This document shows positions 36,033 through 46,454 of a stretch of 64,000 nt of DNA, piece by piece (position 1 is the first letter of the stretch; the number at the start of each line of letters is the position of its first letter). The notes below the pieces were generated by a model. That model was not told the origin of the DNA. It ran no database searches and saw only the letters and a program-made list of their open reading frames with translations. The translations under genes and the position numbers were made by a program. The stretch is from Paenibacillus sp. FSL H8-0537 (lineage in GTDB: Bacteria > Bacillota > Bacilli > Paenibacillales > Paenibacillaceae): NCBI RefSeq assembly GCF_038051995.1, contig NZ_CP150290.1, positions 6,362,501 to 6,426,500 on the forward strand. Reading direction: 5' to 3'.

Positions 36033-37982
36033 ATGCCAAATCTTCTTTCATCATGGAAAAAACACAGTGCTGCTTTGCTTGTCGGCGCATTGCTGCTCAC
36101 AGGGCCTTTAACAGCCTCTACTGCTGCGGCAGCAGCTGTCTATCAAGGAGAATCTTCGAAAGCGATAGAGCTGAAGCTGGGGGATGCCAGCATTTCCCCT
36201 GATAAACTTATTCCTTCGGCGGAGCTAAAAATACTGTTTGACCAAAGCGCCAAGCTCGCAGGCGGAGACGCTACGTTTAAAGCCGCACCGAAAGGGGCGA
36301 CCGTCACTCGCAAGGATGCTGCGGTTATGATCGCTGAAGGACTGCATTTGTCCCCAGCCGCCGAACCATACAAAGACGTGCCGGATAAAGCATCCTATGC
36401 TGCATCGGTAGGAGCGGTCATGGAAGCGAAGCTGATGCTTGGCGTTAACCAGACCCAATTTGCGCCAAACCAATCGTTAACTTATGCGGGGGCCTATGCG
36501 CTTGCCTATCGCATTTATAATTACAGCATGCCATTCCTGCTGCCAGAAGCGACGATTGCCAGCATTCAGCAGGCTGTCGGTCAAGGCAAGCTTACTTACA
36601 AAGAACTGGTTCAGCAATATTTGGACCGCATCGAGAAATACGATGACCAAAGCATTAAGCTGAACGCGATTTTGACGATTAATCCAAGGGCGCTTGAAAT
36701 CGCCGAGGAGCTGGATAAAGAACGTGCTTCCTCCGGCATTCGCGGCCCGCTGCATGGCATTCCCGTTATTGTGAAGGACAACTATGACACAAATGACATG
36801 CCAACGACGGCAGGCTGCCTCTGCCTGAAGGATTCCATTCCTTCGGAGGATGCCGATCAGGTTGCCAAGCTTAAGGCGGCAGGCGCCATTATTTTAGCCA
36901 AAGCCAATTTGCATGAGTTTGCATTCGGCATTACAACTAGCAGCTCCCTAGGCGGTCAAACCTTGAACCCTTATGCACTGGACCACTACCCCGGCGGCTC
37001 TAGCGGCGGTACAGGCGCTGCCATTGCGGCAAACTTCGGCGTCATTGGCATGGGCACCGATACAGGCGGCTCCATCCGCATCCCTTCGACCTATAACAGT
37101 CTGGTCGGCATCCGCCCAACGATCGGCCTCTCCAGCCGCGACGGCATCATCCCGCTTGCCCTGTCGCAGGATGTAGGCGGACCTATGACCCGGACCGTGA
37201 CGGATGCAGCCATCGTATTGGACGCAACGGTTGGTTATGACCCTGACGATGTCGCGACAGCAGCAAGCATCAGCCACATTCCGAGCAGCTACACGAGCTA
37301 TCTGGATGCAAAAGGCTTGAAAGGCGCGCGCATTGGAGTGGCGACCGAGCTATTCGGAACTGCGGAAGCAGAGCAGCCTACCACTGAAGTGGTACAAGCG
37401 GCTGTTAAGGATTTAGCCAAGCTAGGAGCGGTAACTGTCGATATTACCATTCCAAACCTGAAGGAAATTATGGCTTACCCAAGCCTCAGCGGCTACGAAT
37501 TCAAATTCCAGCTGAATGAATATTTAGCTGAACTGGGCTCCAGAGCCCCTTACCACTCGCTTACTGAAATTATTGCTTCCGGTCAATTCGACAAGTCGAT
37601 GGAAGCTTCGCTCAAAACACGTGATGCCAGACAATCGCTGAATACAGAGGACTACAAAGATATCGTGCTGTTCCGCACCAAAACGACAAAAGATGCGCTG
37701 CTGAAAGTGATGGCTGATCATAAGCTTGATGCGATCGTCTATCCTTCCACTACGCAAACAGCAGCATTGATTGGCGAAGCACAAAGCGCAGGCGGCAACA
37801 ATCGCCTCAGCCCGTTCTCCGGCTTCCCAGCTATTACAGTGCCTGCCGGCTACACAGCTGAAGGACTCGGAGCGAGCATTGAATTCCTGGGCCGCGAATA
37901 CAGCGAGCCGACGCTGATCAAGCTGGCTTACTCCTACGAGCAAGGGACGAAGCATCGCGTCGCTCCTGTACTTGCCCCATAA
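36033..37982 (+). CDS. Secreted amidase-signature hydrolase with N-terminal SLH-like region
   Basis: A 649-residue protein with a signal peptide (cleavage likely after TAAAAA, about 34) and a segment resembling one or two S-layer-homology repeats (about 85-165: KDAAVMIAEGL, YKDVPDKASYAASVGAVMEAKLMLG and FAPNQSLTYAGAYALAYRI). The amidase domain (about 175-645) carries the Ser-cisSer-Lys triad: Lys in VIVKDN (248), cis-Ser in GGSSGG (about 323-324) and nucleophile in GTDTGGSIRIPS (347). The family hydrolyses amides; some are peptide amidases. The SLH-like part would tether it to the wall. GAGGGAG precedes the ATG. It is convergent with argH across a bidirectional terminator. Confidence 0.9.
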   Translation: MPNLLSSWKKHSAALLVGALLLTGPLTASTAAAAAVYQGESSKAIELKLGDASISPDKLIPSAELKILFDQSAKLAGGDATFKAAPKGATVTRKDAAVMIAEGLHLSPAAEPYKDVPDKASYAASVGAVMEAKLMLGVNQTQFAPNQSLTYAGAYALAYRIYNYSMPFLLPEATIASIQQAVGQGKLTYKELVQQYLDRIEKYDDQSIKLNAILTINPRALEIAEELDKERASSGIRGPLHGIPVIVKDNYDTNDMPTTAGCLCLKDSIPSEDADQVAKLKAAGAIILAKANLHEFAFGITTSSSLGGQTLNPYALDHYPGGSSGGTGAAIAANFGVIGMGTDTGGSIRIPSTYNSLVGIRPTIGLSSRDGIIPLALSQDVGGPMTRTVTDAAIVLDATVGYDPDDVATAASISHIPSSYTSYLDAKGLKGARIGVATELFGTAEAEQPTTEVVQAAVKDLAKLGAVTVDITIPNLKEIMAYPSLSGYEFKFQLNEYLAELGSRAPYHSLTEIIASGQFDKSMEASLKTRDARQSLNTEDYKDIVLFRTKTTKDALLKVMADHKLDAIVYPSTTQTAALIGEAQSAGGNNRLSPFSGFPAITVPAGYTAEGLGASIEFLGREYSEPTLIKLAYSYEQGTKHRVAPVLAP

Positions 37983-38043
37983 GGAAGCAGCACATACGCA
38001 TACGCATGCGATTACTTTAATTATAAGCTCATGCGAGAAAGTA

Positions 38044-38086
38044 AAAAATCTCCAAACCCACTGTAAAGGTGGATTTGGAGATTTTT
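38044..38086. terminator. Bidirectional terminator between the amidase gene and argH
   Basis: AAAAATCTCCAAACCCAC (38044-38061) and GTGGATTTGGAGATTTTT (38069-38086) pair at 17 of 18 positions, with A and T runs on both sides. Confidence 0.92.
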
Positions 38087-38108
38087 GATTTTATATCACA
38101 AACAGAGC

Positions 38109-39524
38109 TTAACGGCTGCGCTCTGCGTATTCCGTTACCCATGCGGCTACCTTCAGCAGGTCCTCATCGGCACGGCCAATAGCTGCTTCAACCTGTACAG
38201 TCGCTGTGCCGCCATAGACGTTGCGCGCATCCACAACCTGCTCCGGCTGGAGCACCGCATAAATGCGATCATCAAACAGCTCGGAAAATCGCTTGAATTC
38301 CTCCAGCTTCAAATCGAGCAAATATTTGCCCTGCTCGATGCAATAAAGCACCGTTTTACCGATAACTTCATGCGCTTGGCGGAAAGGCAGACCTTTGCCC
38401 ACGAGGAAATCGGCAATATCGGTCGCATTAGAGAAATCTTGATTAACCGCTTGGCGCATCCGGTCTTTGTTGACCTTCATCGTAGCGATCATCGGCGCGA
38501 ACAGTTGCAGCGCGCCTTGCAGTGTGCGAACCGTATCAAACATACCTTCCTTGTCTTCCTGCATATCCTTGTTGTACGCGAGCGGAAGCGATTTTAAAAC
38601 CGTCAGCAGGCCAACAAGGTTGCCATAGACACGACCTGTTTTGCCGCGCACTAGTTCAGGCACATCCGGATTTTTCTTCTGCGGCATAATGCTGCTGCCT
38701 GTGCAGAAGGCATCATCCAGCTCGACGAAATTGAACTCTGTGCTGGACCACAGGATGAGCTCCTCGCTCAGACGCGACAGATGCATCATAATGATCGAAG
38801 CATGGGAGAGAAATTCCAAAATAAAGTCGCGGTCACTGACTGCATCCAGGCTATTTTCATAAACACGATCAAATTTCAGCTGGCTGGCTACAAAATGACG
38901 GTCGATCGGAAACGTTGTACCCGCAAGCGCGCCTGCGCCAAGCGGCAGCATATTGATGCGTTTGTAGCTGTCTTGCAGGCGCTCGATGTCGCGTCCGAAC
39001 ATCGCCACGTATGCCATCAGATGATGGGCAAACAAAATCGGCTGGGCGCGCTGTAAATGCGTGTAGCCCGGCACGATTGTAGCCGTATTCGCTTTCGCCT
39101 GCTCCACGAGCGACGCTTGCAGCTTTTGCAGCAAATCCACAAATTCTACAACGCGCTTGCGCAAGTAAAGATGCATATCGGTCGAAACCTGGTCATTACG
39201 GCTGCGTCCAGTGTGCAGCTTGCCGCCTACGGAGCCAATGTCGTCAATGAGCGTTTTTTCGATATTCATATGAATATCCTCGTCGGACACCGAGAACTCC
39301 AGATCATTGCGCTTAATGCGCTGCAAGACGCGGTGCAGGCCGTCCTGAATCGTCTCCACATCTTTATCTGGCAAAATGCCCTGCTTGCCCAGCATCGTCA
39401 CATGAGCCAAGCTGCCCTGAATATCTTCTTCCGCCAGTTCCTTGTCGAACAGGATGGATGCTGTGTACTCCTCCACCAACTGATCGGTCTTCTTCGTAAA
39501 TCTGCCGCCCCATAACTTGCTCAC
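38109..39524 (-). CDS. argH: Argininosuccinate lyase
   Basis: The last step of arginine synthesis: argininosuccinate to arginine plus fumarate. The 471-residue protein starts [21 protein letters not shown]. It shows [43 protein letters not shown], and the fumarase/aspartase signature [16 protein letters not shown] with the catalytic Ser loop. The start is GTG 39524, preceded by GAGGGAG at 9 nt and matching the usual VSKLWGGRF opening; the frame runs 23 codons further without a site. It follows argG after a perfect palindrome. Confidence 0.96.
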   Translation of the reverse strand: MSKLWGGRFTKKTDQLVEEYTASILFDKELAEEDIQGSLAHVTMLGKQGILPDKDVETIQDGLHRVLQRIKRNDLEFSVSDEDIHMNIEKTLIDDIGSVGGKLHTGRSRNDQVSTDMHLYLRKRVVEFVDLLQKLQASLVEQAKANTATIVPGYTHLQRAQPILFAHHLMAYVAMFGRDIERLQDSYKRINMLPLGAGALAGTTFPIDRHFVASQLKFDRVYENSLDAVSDRDFILEFLSHASIIMMHLSRLSEELILWSSTEFNFVELDDAFCTGSSIMPQKKNPDVPELVRGKTGRVYGNLVGLLTVLKSLPLAYNKDMQEDKEGMFDTVRTLQGALQLFAPMIATMKVNKDRMRQAVNQDFSNATDIADFLVGKGLPFRQAHEVIGKTVLYCIEQGKYLLDLKLEEFKRFSELFDDRIYAVLQPEQVVDARNVYGGTATVQVEAAIGRADEDLLKVAAWVTEYAERSR

Positions 39525-39553
39525 GTTATCGCACTCCCTCCCGGATAAGGCAC

Positions 39554-39575
39554 AGGCCGCTGCATGCAGCGGCCT
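39554..39575. repeat. Perfect 22-bp palindrome between argG and argH
   Basis: AGGCCGCTGCA followed by its exact complement TGCAGCGGCCT. In RNA it would form a strong stem in the 96-nt gap between argG and argH on the minus strand; no T-run follows. Confidence 0.6.
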
Positions 39576-39620
39576 CTCCTTTGCTTCCGGCATCTATTAA
39601 TAAATGACGTACTTTTATTG

Positions 39621-40850
39621 TTATTTACCGCTGTATTTCGTTCCGACCTTCAAACGCAGTGCGTTCAGGCGGATAAAGCCTGTAGCATCGCCTTGGTCAT
39701 AAGCTTGTGTCGGATCAGCTTCCATCGTAGCGATTTCTGGGTTGTACAAGCTCACAGGGCTTTGTACGCCAGCGCCGATGACATTGCCTTTGTACAGCTT
39801 CAGGCGAACAGTACCCGTCACGTTTTTCTGGGATTCCAGCACGAGAGCTTGCAGCGCAAGACGCTCAGGTGCGAACCAGAAGCCGTTATATACAAGCTGG
39901 CTGTATTTTGCAATGAGGGAATCACGCAGATTCATGACTTCACGGTCCATCGTGAGCGACTCCATTTTGCGGTGTGCGCTGAACAGGATTGTGCCGCCCG
40001 GCGTCTCATAGACACCACGGCTCTTCATGCCGACAAAACGGTTTTCGACCATATCCACGCGACCAATACCGTGCTTGCCGCCCAAGTCATTAAGCTTGTC
40101 CATGACTTGCAGCGGAGTCAACGACTCGCCATTAATGGCCGTACAGTTGCCCGCTTCGAAGGACAATTCCACATATTCGGATTGGTCCGGTGCATCTTCC
40201 GGCGCTACGCTGAGCACGAACATATCTTTGTTCTCATCGGAGCTTGGATCGAACCAAGGATCTTCCAGCATGCCGCTCTCAAAGCTGATATGCAGCAGGT
40301 TGCGGTCAGTAGAATATGGTTTGGCAGCCGAAGCTTGAACGGGAATGTTGTGCTTCTCGGCATAAGCGATCATTTCTGCGCGTCCCGGGAACTCTTCACG
40401 GAACTGCTCTTCACGCCAAGGCGCGATCACTTTAATATCAGGAGCAAGCGCGGCAACGCCGAGCTCAAAACGAACTTGGTCATTTCCTTTGCCAGTCGCG
40501 CCATGAGCGATAATGGTCGCACCTTCAGCGCGTGCAATATCAACCATACGCTTCGCGATCAGCGGGCGGGCAATCGAGGTGCCAAGCAGGTATTGACCTT
40601 CATAGAAAGCGCCAGCTTGGAACATCGGGTAAATAAAATCAGACGCGAACTCATCGCGCAGATCGTCGATATAAACTTTCGAAGCGCCTGTCGCAAGCGC
40701 TTTTGCTTCCAGTCCATCCAGCTCATCCTTTTGCCCGATGTCAGCTGTGAACGCGATAATTTCCGCATCATACGTTTCTTTCAGCCATTTGAGAATGACG
40801 GACGTGTCCAAACCGCCCGAATATGCCAATACGATTTTTTCCTTAGCCAT
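39621..40850 (-). CDS. argG: Argininosuccinate synthase
   Basis: A 409-residue enzyme joining citrulline and aspartate with ATP. It shows the PP-loop [15 protein letters not shown] near residue 9, [26 protein letters not shown], the [24 protein letters not shown] block and [10 protein letters not shown]. The start is ATG 40850 ([13 protein letters not shown]), with AAGGAGTG 11 nt upstream; nine further codons in frame lack a site. Followed by argH; argF lies 94 nt upstream on the same strand. Confidence 0.97.
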   Translation of the reverse strand: MAKEKIVLAYSGGLDTSVILKWLKETYDAEIIAFTADIGQKDELDGLEAKALATGASKVYIDDLRDEFASDFIYPMFQAGAFYEGQYLLGTSIARPLIAKRMVDIARAEGATIIAHGATGKGNDQVRFELGVAALAPDIKVIAPWREEQFREEFPGRAEMIAYAEKHNIPVQASAAKPYSTDRNLLHISFESGMLEDPWFDPSSDENKDMFVLSVAPEDAPDQSEYVELSFEAGNCTAINGESLTPLQVMDKLNDLGGKHGIGRVDMVENRFVGMKSRGVYETPGGTILFSAHRKMESLTMDREVMNLRDSLIAKYSQLVYNGFWFAPERLALQALVLESQKNVTGTVRLKLYKGNVIGAGVQSPVSLYNPEIATMEADPTQAYDQGDATGFIRLNALRLKVGTKYSGK

Positions 40851-40944
40851 TGTAATTGTCGCACTCCTTAAAATCATGATGAATAATCCTGGCGAATAAT
40901 CCGCTATGCGGGTGGCAAACTGAATAACGCCGAATTAAGCTTTG

Positions 40945-41901
40945 TTACATAATCGCGGCCATAATGGCCTTTTGAGCATGAAGACGATTTTCCGCCTGAT
41001 CAAAAATAATCGAGTGGTCGCCGTCAATAACACCCTCACTCACTTCCTCGCCGCGATGTGCAGGCAGGCAGTGCATGAATAAGTAGTCTTTCTTCGCATG
41101 TGCAGTCAATGCTTCATTCACTTGATAAGCGGCAAATGCTTTCTCGCGTTCCTTCTGCTCCGCTTCTTGCCCCATGCTCGCCCATACGTCCGTATAAACA
41201 ACGTCAGCGCCTTCAATGGCTTCTCTCGGATCGCGGCATACATGAATGCGCGAGCCGGTCTCAGCTGCATGATCCTTCGTCTGCTGCACGATGTCTGCAT
41301 CCGGCTCATAACCTTCCGGAGTCGCAACCGACATGTCGATGCCCAGCTTAGCTGCTCCCATCAGCAGGGAGTGAACCATGTTGTTGCCATCGCCGATATA
41401 AGCCACTTTCAGCCCTTCCAGCTTGCCTTTGTGCTCAAGAATAGTCTGGTAGTCGGCCAGCGCCTGACAAGGGTGGGAAAGGTCGGTCAAGCCGTTAATA
41501 ACCGGTATCGTTGCGCCGCGTGCCAGCTCCACTACTTTGCGATGAGCAAACGTACGAATCATAATGCCGTCCAAATAACGCGAAAGCGTCTGTGCCGTGT
41601 CCCAAATCGACTCGCCCCGTCCGATTTGCAAATCATTGCCGCTCAGGAATAGTCCGTGTCCACCGAGCTGGTAAATGCCCGTCTCGAACGATACGCGCGT
41701 ACGCGTCGACGATTTTTCAAAAATCATTCCGAGTGTTTTTCCTTTAAGCAAATGATGCGTTTCGCCCGCTTTCAGCTTTTGCTTGAGCTCGATAGCGAGA
41801 TCGATCAGGTAACGGATTTCCGCTGGCGCATAATCCACCAGCATGAGAAAATCGCGGCCTTTCAGGCTCGCAACCATTTCTTCTTTTACTGCTTCTTGCA
41901 A
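40945..41901 (-). CDS. argF: Ornithine carbamoyltransferase
   Basis: A 318-residue enzyme forming citrulline from ornithine and carbamoyl phosphate. Carbamoyl-phosphate motif KSSTRTRVSFE, then IMIRTFAHRKV, the TDLSHPCQALADYQT loop, GDGNNMVHSL, TDVWASMGQE and the ornithine motif HCLPAHRGEEV are all present. The start is set at TTG 41901, because GGAGGAG is 6 nt upstream; ATG 41922 would place that site inside the coding region. It is the last of the closely spaced argCJBDF series. Confidence 0.95.
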   Translation of the reverse strand: MQEAVKEEMVASLKGRDFLMLVDYAPAEIRYLIDLAIELKQKLKAGETHHLLKGKTLGMIFEKSSTRTRVSFETGIYQLGGHGLFLSGNDLQIGRGESIWDTAQTLSRYLDGIMIRTFAHRKVVELARGATIPVINGLTDLSHPCQALADYQTILEHKGKLEGLKVAYIGDGNNMVHSLLMGAAKLGIDMSVATPEGYEPDADIVQQTKDHAAETGSRIHVCRDPREAIEGADVVYTDVWASMGQEAEQKEREKAFAAYQVNEALTAHAKKDYLFMHCLPAHRGEEVSEGVIDGDHSIIFDQAENRLHAQKAIMAAIM

Positions 41902-41958
41902 TCGTATCTCCTCCACTTCCATCTATGCGTTTCATTTATGATAGCTGTTAGACAGCTG

Positions 41959-43167
41959 TTATTTATTGTCGCCAGCGCCTGTGCCTGCCAGCAGCTCTGC
42001 CAAAATACTCACCGCTTGATCAATCTCCTCATTCGTAACGAGCAGATTTGGCAGCAGACGGATGACATTCGGCCCTGCCGAAATGACGAGCAGCCCTTTA
42101 TCCTGCGCTGCCGTGAGCAATCCAGCGATTGGCTCCGCGCATTCGATACCTACAAGCAGCCCTTTGCCGCGAATGTCCTTCACGAATGAATTGCCCTCAA
42201 GCTTCGCTTTCAGTTGCGACGTCAAGTAGTCGCCCTTCTCCTCCGCACGCTCAGACAGACGGTCGCCGACAATGGTCTCCAGCGTCGCCTTCACAACAGC
42301 TGTTGCAATAGGTGTTCCACCAAAAGTTGAACCGTGGCTTCCTGGACCAAACGCTTCACGCAGCTCTTCCCTGCACACAGCTGCCCCTACCGGGAAGCCG
42401 CTGCCAAGCCCTTTGGCCAGCGTGAAAATATCCGGTTCAATGCCGTAATGCTCATAAGCGAACAGCTTGCCTGTACGGCCCATGCCCGTCTGAATTTCAT
42501 CGACGATAAGCAAAATGCCATGCTTGCGGCATAGCTTGCACAGGGCATGCACAAATGCCGGATCAGCCGGATAAATGCCTCCTTCTGCCTGAACCAGCTC
42601 CAGCATAACTGCCGCTGTTTTATCGCTGATTGCCGCCTCCAGCGCTTCAATATCATTGTAAGGAATGTATCTGAAGCCCTCCGGCAACGGAGCAAAACCT
42701 TCCTTTACCTTCTCTTGGCCCGTCGCAGTCAAGGTTGCCAGCGTCCGTCCATGGAAAGAATTTTCGAACGTAATGATTTCATAACGGCCATTGCCTTTAA
42801 TCTTCTGCTGGTATTTGCGCGCCAGCTTAATTGCCGCTTCATTCGCCTCTGCGCCCGAGTTGCAGAAAAATACAGCGTCGCCGCTGCTGTTGTCCGTCAA
42901 CAGCTTAGCAGCTTCCTCCTGATTCGGAATATGAAACAGGTTGGATACATGCCACAGCTCATCCAGCTGCTTAATTAAAGCTTCCTTGATTTTGCGAGGC
43001 GCATGTCCCAAATTCGTAACGGCAATGCCGCTCATGAAATCAAGGTAACGCTTGCCCTGATCATCCCATAGCCAGCTTCCCTCGCCCTTCACCAGCGCGA
43101 TTGGGTATCTCGCATAAGTAGGAAGCAGCGAATTTGCCGCTACCGAAGTTGTTGTTTTCTCACTCAT
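41959..43167 (-). CDS. argD: Acetylornithine aminotransferase
   Basis: A 402-residue class-III PLP aminotransferase. It shows YLDFMSGIAVTNLGHAP, FFCNSGAEANEAAIKLAR, ITFENSFHGRTLATL, LLIVDEIQTGMGRTGKLFAYEH and the PLP lysine in FTLAKGLGSGFPVGA, then HGSTFGGTPIATAV. It converts N-acetylglutamate semialdehyde to N-acetylornithine. It lies 30 nt after argB. Confidence 0.96.
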   Translation of the reverse strand: MSEKTTTSVAANSLLPTYARYPIALVKGEGSWLWDDQGKRYLDFMSGIAVTNLGHAPRKIKEALIKQLDELWHVSNLFHIPNQEEAAKLLTDNSSGDAVFFCNSGAEANEAAIKLARKYQQKIKGNGRYEIITFENSFHGRTLATLTATGQEKVKEGFAPLPEGFRYIPYNDIEALEAAISDKTAAVMLELVQAEGGIYPADPAFVHALCKLCRKHGILLIVDEIQTGMGRTGKLFAYEHYGIEPDIFTLAKGLGSGFPVGAAVCREELREAFGPGSHGSTFGGTPIATAVVKATLETIVGDRLSERAEEKGDYLTSQLKAKLEGNSFVKDIRGKGLLVGIECAEPIAGLLTAAQDKGLLVISAGPNVIRLLPNLLVTNEEIDQAVSILAELLAGTGAGDNK

Positions 43168-43197
43168 CGTTTATATCCTCCCTCCCGCTCTCGCGAT

Positions 43198-43989
43198 TTA
43201 AACCCCTTTGACGATACGCGTACCGACTCCGCCCTCGCGCACTGCCTTAGTCAATACGCCTGGCTCCTCGCCGCTGACGATGACCACTTCCTGCACCTGT
43301 CCTTGAATACATTGCACAGCTGCGCGAACCTTCGGAATCATTCCGCCATATATTTCTCCGCTTGCGATCATCTCGTCAATATCAGCAACAGTGACCACAG
43401 GCAGCACCTGCTTCACGCCATCGACCGTGCGCATAATGCCCGGCACATCGGTTACTACGATCATTTGATGAACGCCCAGATGGGAAGCTACAGCTCCAGC
43501 CGCAGTATCCGCGTTAATGTTATAGCGCTGCCCCTGTGCGTCAATGCCTACAGGCGCGATAACAGGAATATAACCCATTGCCATCACGCCTTCTATAACA
43601 GCAGCATTAATGTCCGTCACATCGCCTACAAAGCCAATCTCATCAGCGTTTGCGACCGGGCGGGCTGTAATCAGCTGGCCATCCACACCGGATAAGCCGA
43701 GCGCCTGTGCGCCGCAGGAAGACATTTTCCGCACAATTTCCTTGTTGATGCGTCCAGATAAAACCATTTCGACGACATCCAGCACCGCTTCGCTCGTCTT
43801 GCGCAAGCCGCCGACAAACTCGGTCTCAATGCCAAGCTTCGCCAACGTCTCCGAGATCGCCGGGCCGCCGCCATGTACAATAACCGGGCTAACGCCGGAT
43901 TGCTGCAGCTCCCGCAGCTCGCCAAAGAAAGATTCCGGCAGCGCAGCCAGTGTACTGCCGCCGCATTTCATTACAAATCGTTGCGTCAT
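43198..43989 (-). CDS. argB: Acetylglutamate kinase
   Basis: A 263-residue amino acid kinase fold: FVMKCGGSTL, PVIVHGGGPAISETLAKLGIETEFVGGLRKTSE, YNINADTAAGAVASHLGV and GGMIPKVRAAVQCI. It phosphorylates N-acetylglutamate, and is often the arginine-inhibited step. Shorter than the hexameric inhibited types with N-terminal helix, so feedback control is uncertain. It lies between argJ and argD. Confidence 0.95.
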   Translation of the reverse strand: MTQRFVMKCGGSTLAALPESFFGELRELQQSGVSPVIVHGGGPAISETLAKLGIETEFVGGLRKTSEAVLDVVEMVLSGRINKEIVRKMSSCGAQALGLSGVDGQLITARPVANADEIGFVGDVTDINAAVIEGVMAMGYIPVIAPVGIDAQGQRYNINADTAAGAVASHLGVHQMIVVTDVPGIMRTVDGVKQVLPVVTVADIDEMIASGEIYGGMIPKVRAAVQCIQGQVQEVVIVSGEEPGVLTKAVREGGVGTRIVKGV

Positions 43990-44034
43990 GCTATTATGAG
44001 CCCCTTTATCGCTTAATGCCCGCCTTATGCACCG

Positions 44035-45276
44035 TTATGTACGGTAAGCCGCATTAATTCGCACGTAGTCATAAGTCAGGTCACAGCCCCAAGCTGTTGC
44101 CGCGCCCGCTTCCATATGCAGATCCACATGAATGACGACCGTGTCGCCCTTCAAATATTCCAAAGCTTTCTCCTCGTCAAAAGCAACCGGCTTCGACTGC
44201 TGCAGCGTTACAATGCTGCCTAGCGAAATATCGACCGTATCCGGATTGACAGGCTCGCCAGCGCGGCCTACTGCCGCAATAATCCGGCCCCAGTTCGCAT
44301 CAGCTCCAAAAACCGCTGATTTCACAAGGGAAGAACCAATGACCGTCTTTGCAATCGCCTGCGCCGATGCATCGCTAACCGCTCCACGCACCTGAACCTC
44401 GACAAGCTTCGTTGCGCCTTCGCCGTCACGCGCGATCGCTTTCGCAAGCACCTCGCACACATGGCGAAGCGCCGCGCCGAAAGCTGCCCAGCCTTCATGC
44501 TGCGGATGAAGCTCGCTGTTGCCGGCAAGTCCGCTTGCCATCGCAACGAGCATATCGTTCGTGCTTGTATCGCCATCAACCGTAATCATATTAAAAGTAT
44601 GGTTCGTCGCTTCACGCAGCACTTGCTGCAGCGCTTCGCTGCCAATTGCCGCATCCGTCGTAACGAAACCAAGCATCGTTGCCATGTTTGGGTGGATCAT
44701 GCCGGAGCCTTTCGCCGCTCCAGCGATATGAATGAGCTGTCCGTCAATTTCTACGGATACGCAGACCATTTTTTGCACTAAATCGGTCGTCAAAATCGCT
44801 TGGCAGAAGCTTTCTGCCGCTTGCTTATCGGAAGCCAGCTTCGCTGGCAGCTCACTGATGCCGCTGCGTACTTTGTCCATCTTGAGCAGCTCACCAATGA
44901 CGCCGGTAGAAGCTACCGCTACTTCATCCGCTGCAACGCCAACCCGCTCAGCGAATTTATTGCGCATTTCATAAGCATCCGCTTCACCCTGCTCGCCCGT
45001 GCAAGCATTGGCATTGCCGCTATTGACCAGCACAGCACGCAGGCGGCCATCCGCGCCAATGCTCTCGCGCGTCACCTTAAGCGGTGCCGCCTGAAATACA
45101 TTTGTCGTGTACACGCCCGCCGCTGCCGCCGGAACCTCGCATACAATCGCGCCAAGGTCATTGCGCGTGGTTTTTTTGAGGCCGCAGTGAATGCCGCCCG
45201 CTGTAAAGCCCTTTGGTGTTGTAATCGAGCCTTCCGCCACAACCGTATAAAGGGGTGCCGTGTGTCCCTGTTCCAT
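44035..45276 (-). CDS. argJ: Bifunctional ornithine acetyltransferase/N-acetylglutamate synthase
   Basis: A 413-residue self-processing Ntn-type enzyme. It has FTAGGIHCGLKK, VVAVASTGVIGELL, GSGMIHPNMATMLGFVTTDA with the self-cleavage Ala-Thr bond (ATML) and catalytic Thr, and TVDGDTSTNDMLVAMASG. It recycles the acetyl group from N-acetylornithine to glutamate. The presence of argJ means a cyclic pathway, so argA is not required. Confidence 0.96.
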   Translation of the reverse strand: MEQGHTAPLYTVVAEGSITTPKGFTAGGIHCGLKKTTRNDLGAIVCEVPAAAAGVYTTNVFQAAPLKVTRESIGADGRLRAVLVNSGNANACTGEQGEADAYEMRNKFAERVGVAADEVAVASTGVIGELLKMDKVRSGISELPAKLASDKQAAESFCQAILTTDLVQKMVCVSVEIDGQLIHIAGAAKGSGMIHPNMATMLGFVTTDAAIGSEALQQVLREATNHTFNMITVDGDTSTNDMLVAMASGLAGNSELHPQHEGWAAFGAALRHVCEVLAKAIARDGEGATKLVEVQVRGAVSDASAQAIAKTVIGSSLVKSAVFGADANWGRIIAAVGRAGEPVNPDTVDISLGSIVTLQQSKPVAFDEEKALEYLKGDTVVIHVDLHMEAGAATAWGCDLTYDYVRINAAYRT

Positions 45277-45325
45277 AATTACATCGTTCTCCTTCGCTTC
45301 ATGCTAAATTAGATTATGCTGCTTC

Positions 45326-46375
45326 TTATGGATAAACAGGAACAAACTGCAAACCAAGCGTCTCATCCCAGCCCATCATAAGGTTCATGTTCTGAATCGC
45401 TTGTCCCGCTGCACCTTTGACCAAATTATCAATGACCGAAACAATCGTTATTCTGCCTGTACGGCTATCGAACGCAAAGCCGATATCGCAATAGTTGGAG
45501 CCCCACACTTCCTTCGTCGCAGGCAGTTGTCCTTCAGGACGAATGCGCACGAACGGGCGGTTCTCGTAATAGCTGCGATACAGGTCCATAAAATCATCCG
45601 CGCTTCTGCCATCTTTCACCGTTGCATACATCGTTGTCATAATGCCGCGCGTCATCGGCACGAGATGGGTTGAGAACGTCGTCACAACCGAACGGCCCGC
45701 TACATCAGAGAGCACCATTTCGATTTCAGGAGTATGCTGATGCTGATTCAGCTTGTATGCTTTCAAGCTCTCGTTCAGCTCGGAATAGTGCGTGCCAAGA
45801 CTCGCGCCGCGGCCCGCTCCAGAAACGCCGGATTTCGCATCAATAATGATGCTGTCCGGATCGATAAAGCCAGCTTGCACAGCCGGAACTAGGCCAAGAA
45901 GCGCCGCCGTAACGTAGCAGCCTGGGTTGGAAATGAGATTCGCACCCCGCACACGGTCGCCATAAACTTCAGCCAATCCGTACACCGCTTGCTTCAAAAA
46001 CTCCTCGTCCGCCGCCGGCTTTTTGTACCATTTTTCATATAACTCTCTATCTTGCAGGCGGTAATCGCCGGATAAATCAATCACTTTAAGGCCTACAGCC
46101 AGCAAACCGGGTGCCAGCTTGGAAGCGACAGCCGCTGGTGTTGCCAAAAACACAACATCCGCTTTGCTGCGAATCGTCTGCGGCTCTACATCATCTAGCA
46201 GTTCTTCGCGAATGCTTATTAAGTGCGGGTATCCTTCCGTTATCGGCGTCCCCGCGCTGGATGATGAAATAACCGAGGTCACCTCAGCAAGAGGATGTGA
46301 GGCTAACAATCGAATAAGCTCAACGCCGCCGTAGCCGGTTGAACCGATAATAGCTATTTTCAGTTTTTCGCTCAT
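45326..46375 (-). CDS. argC: N-acetyl-gamma-glutamyl-phosphate reductase
   Basis: A 349-residue NADPH enzyme: IAIIGSTGYGGVELIRLLASHP, ATPAAVASKL, VIDLSGDYRL, the catalytic Cys in LISNPGCYVTAALLGL, KSGVSGAGRGAS and HLVPMTRGIMTT. First gene of the operon behind the ARG-box promoter. ATG 46375 has GGAGAG 9 nt upstream; ATG 46384 and 46381 lie too close to that site. Confidence 0.96.
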   Translation of the reverse strand: MSEKLKIAIIGSTGYGGVELIRLLASHPLAEVTSVISSSSAGTPITEGYPHLISIREELLDDVEPQTIRSKADVVFLATPAAVASKLAPGLLAVGLKVIDLSGDYRLQDRELYEKWYKKPAADEEFLKQAVYGLAEVYGDRVRGANLISNPGCYVTAALLGLVPAVQAGFIDPDSIIIDAKSGVSGAGRGASLGTHYSELNESLKAYKLNQHQHTPEIEMVLSDVAGRSVVTTFSTHLVPMTRGIMTTMYATVKDGRSADDFMDLYRSYYENRPFVRIRPEGQLPATKEVWGSNYCDIGFAFDSRTGRITIVSVIDNLVKGAAGQAIQNMNLMMGWDETLGLQFVPVYP

Positions 46376-46454
46376 ATCCATCATCTCTCCCTATGAGACT
46401 ATCTAAAAGTATATTGTACATGATTCGGCAGTCGATTAAAACACACTGTTTTTC

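Noticed and set aside
39564-40871. 435-codon plus-strand open frame opposite argG
   Set aside because: It is the shadow of argG on the other strand with no domain of its own. The same applies to 49509-50597 opposite secA.
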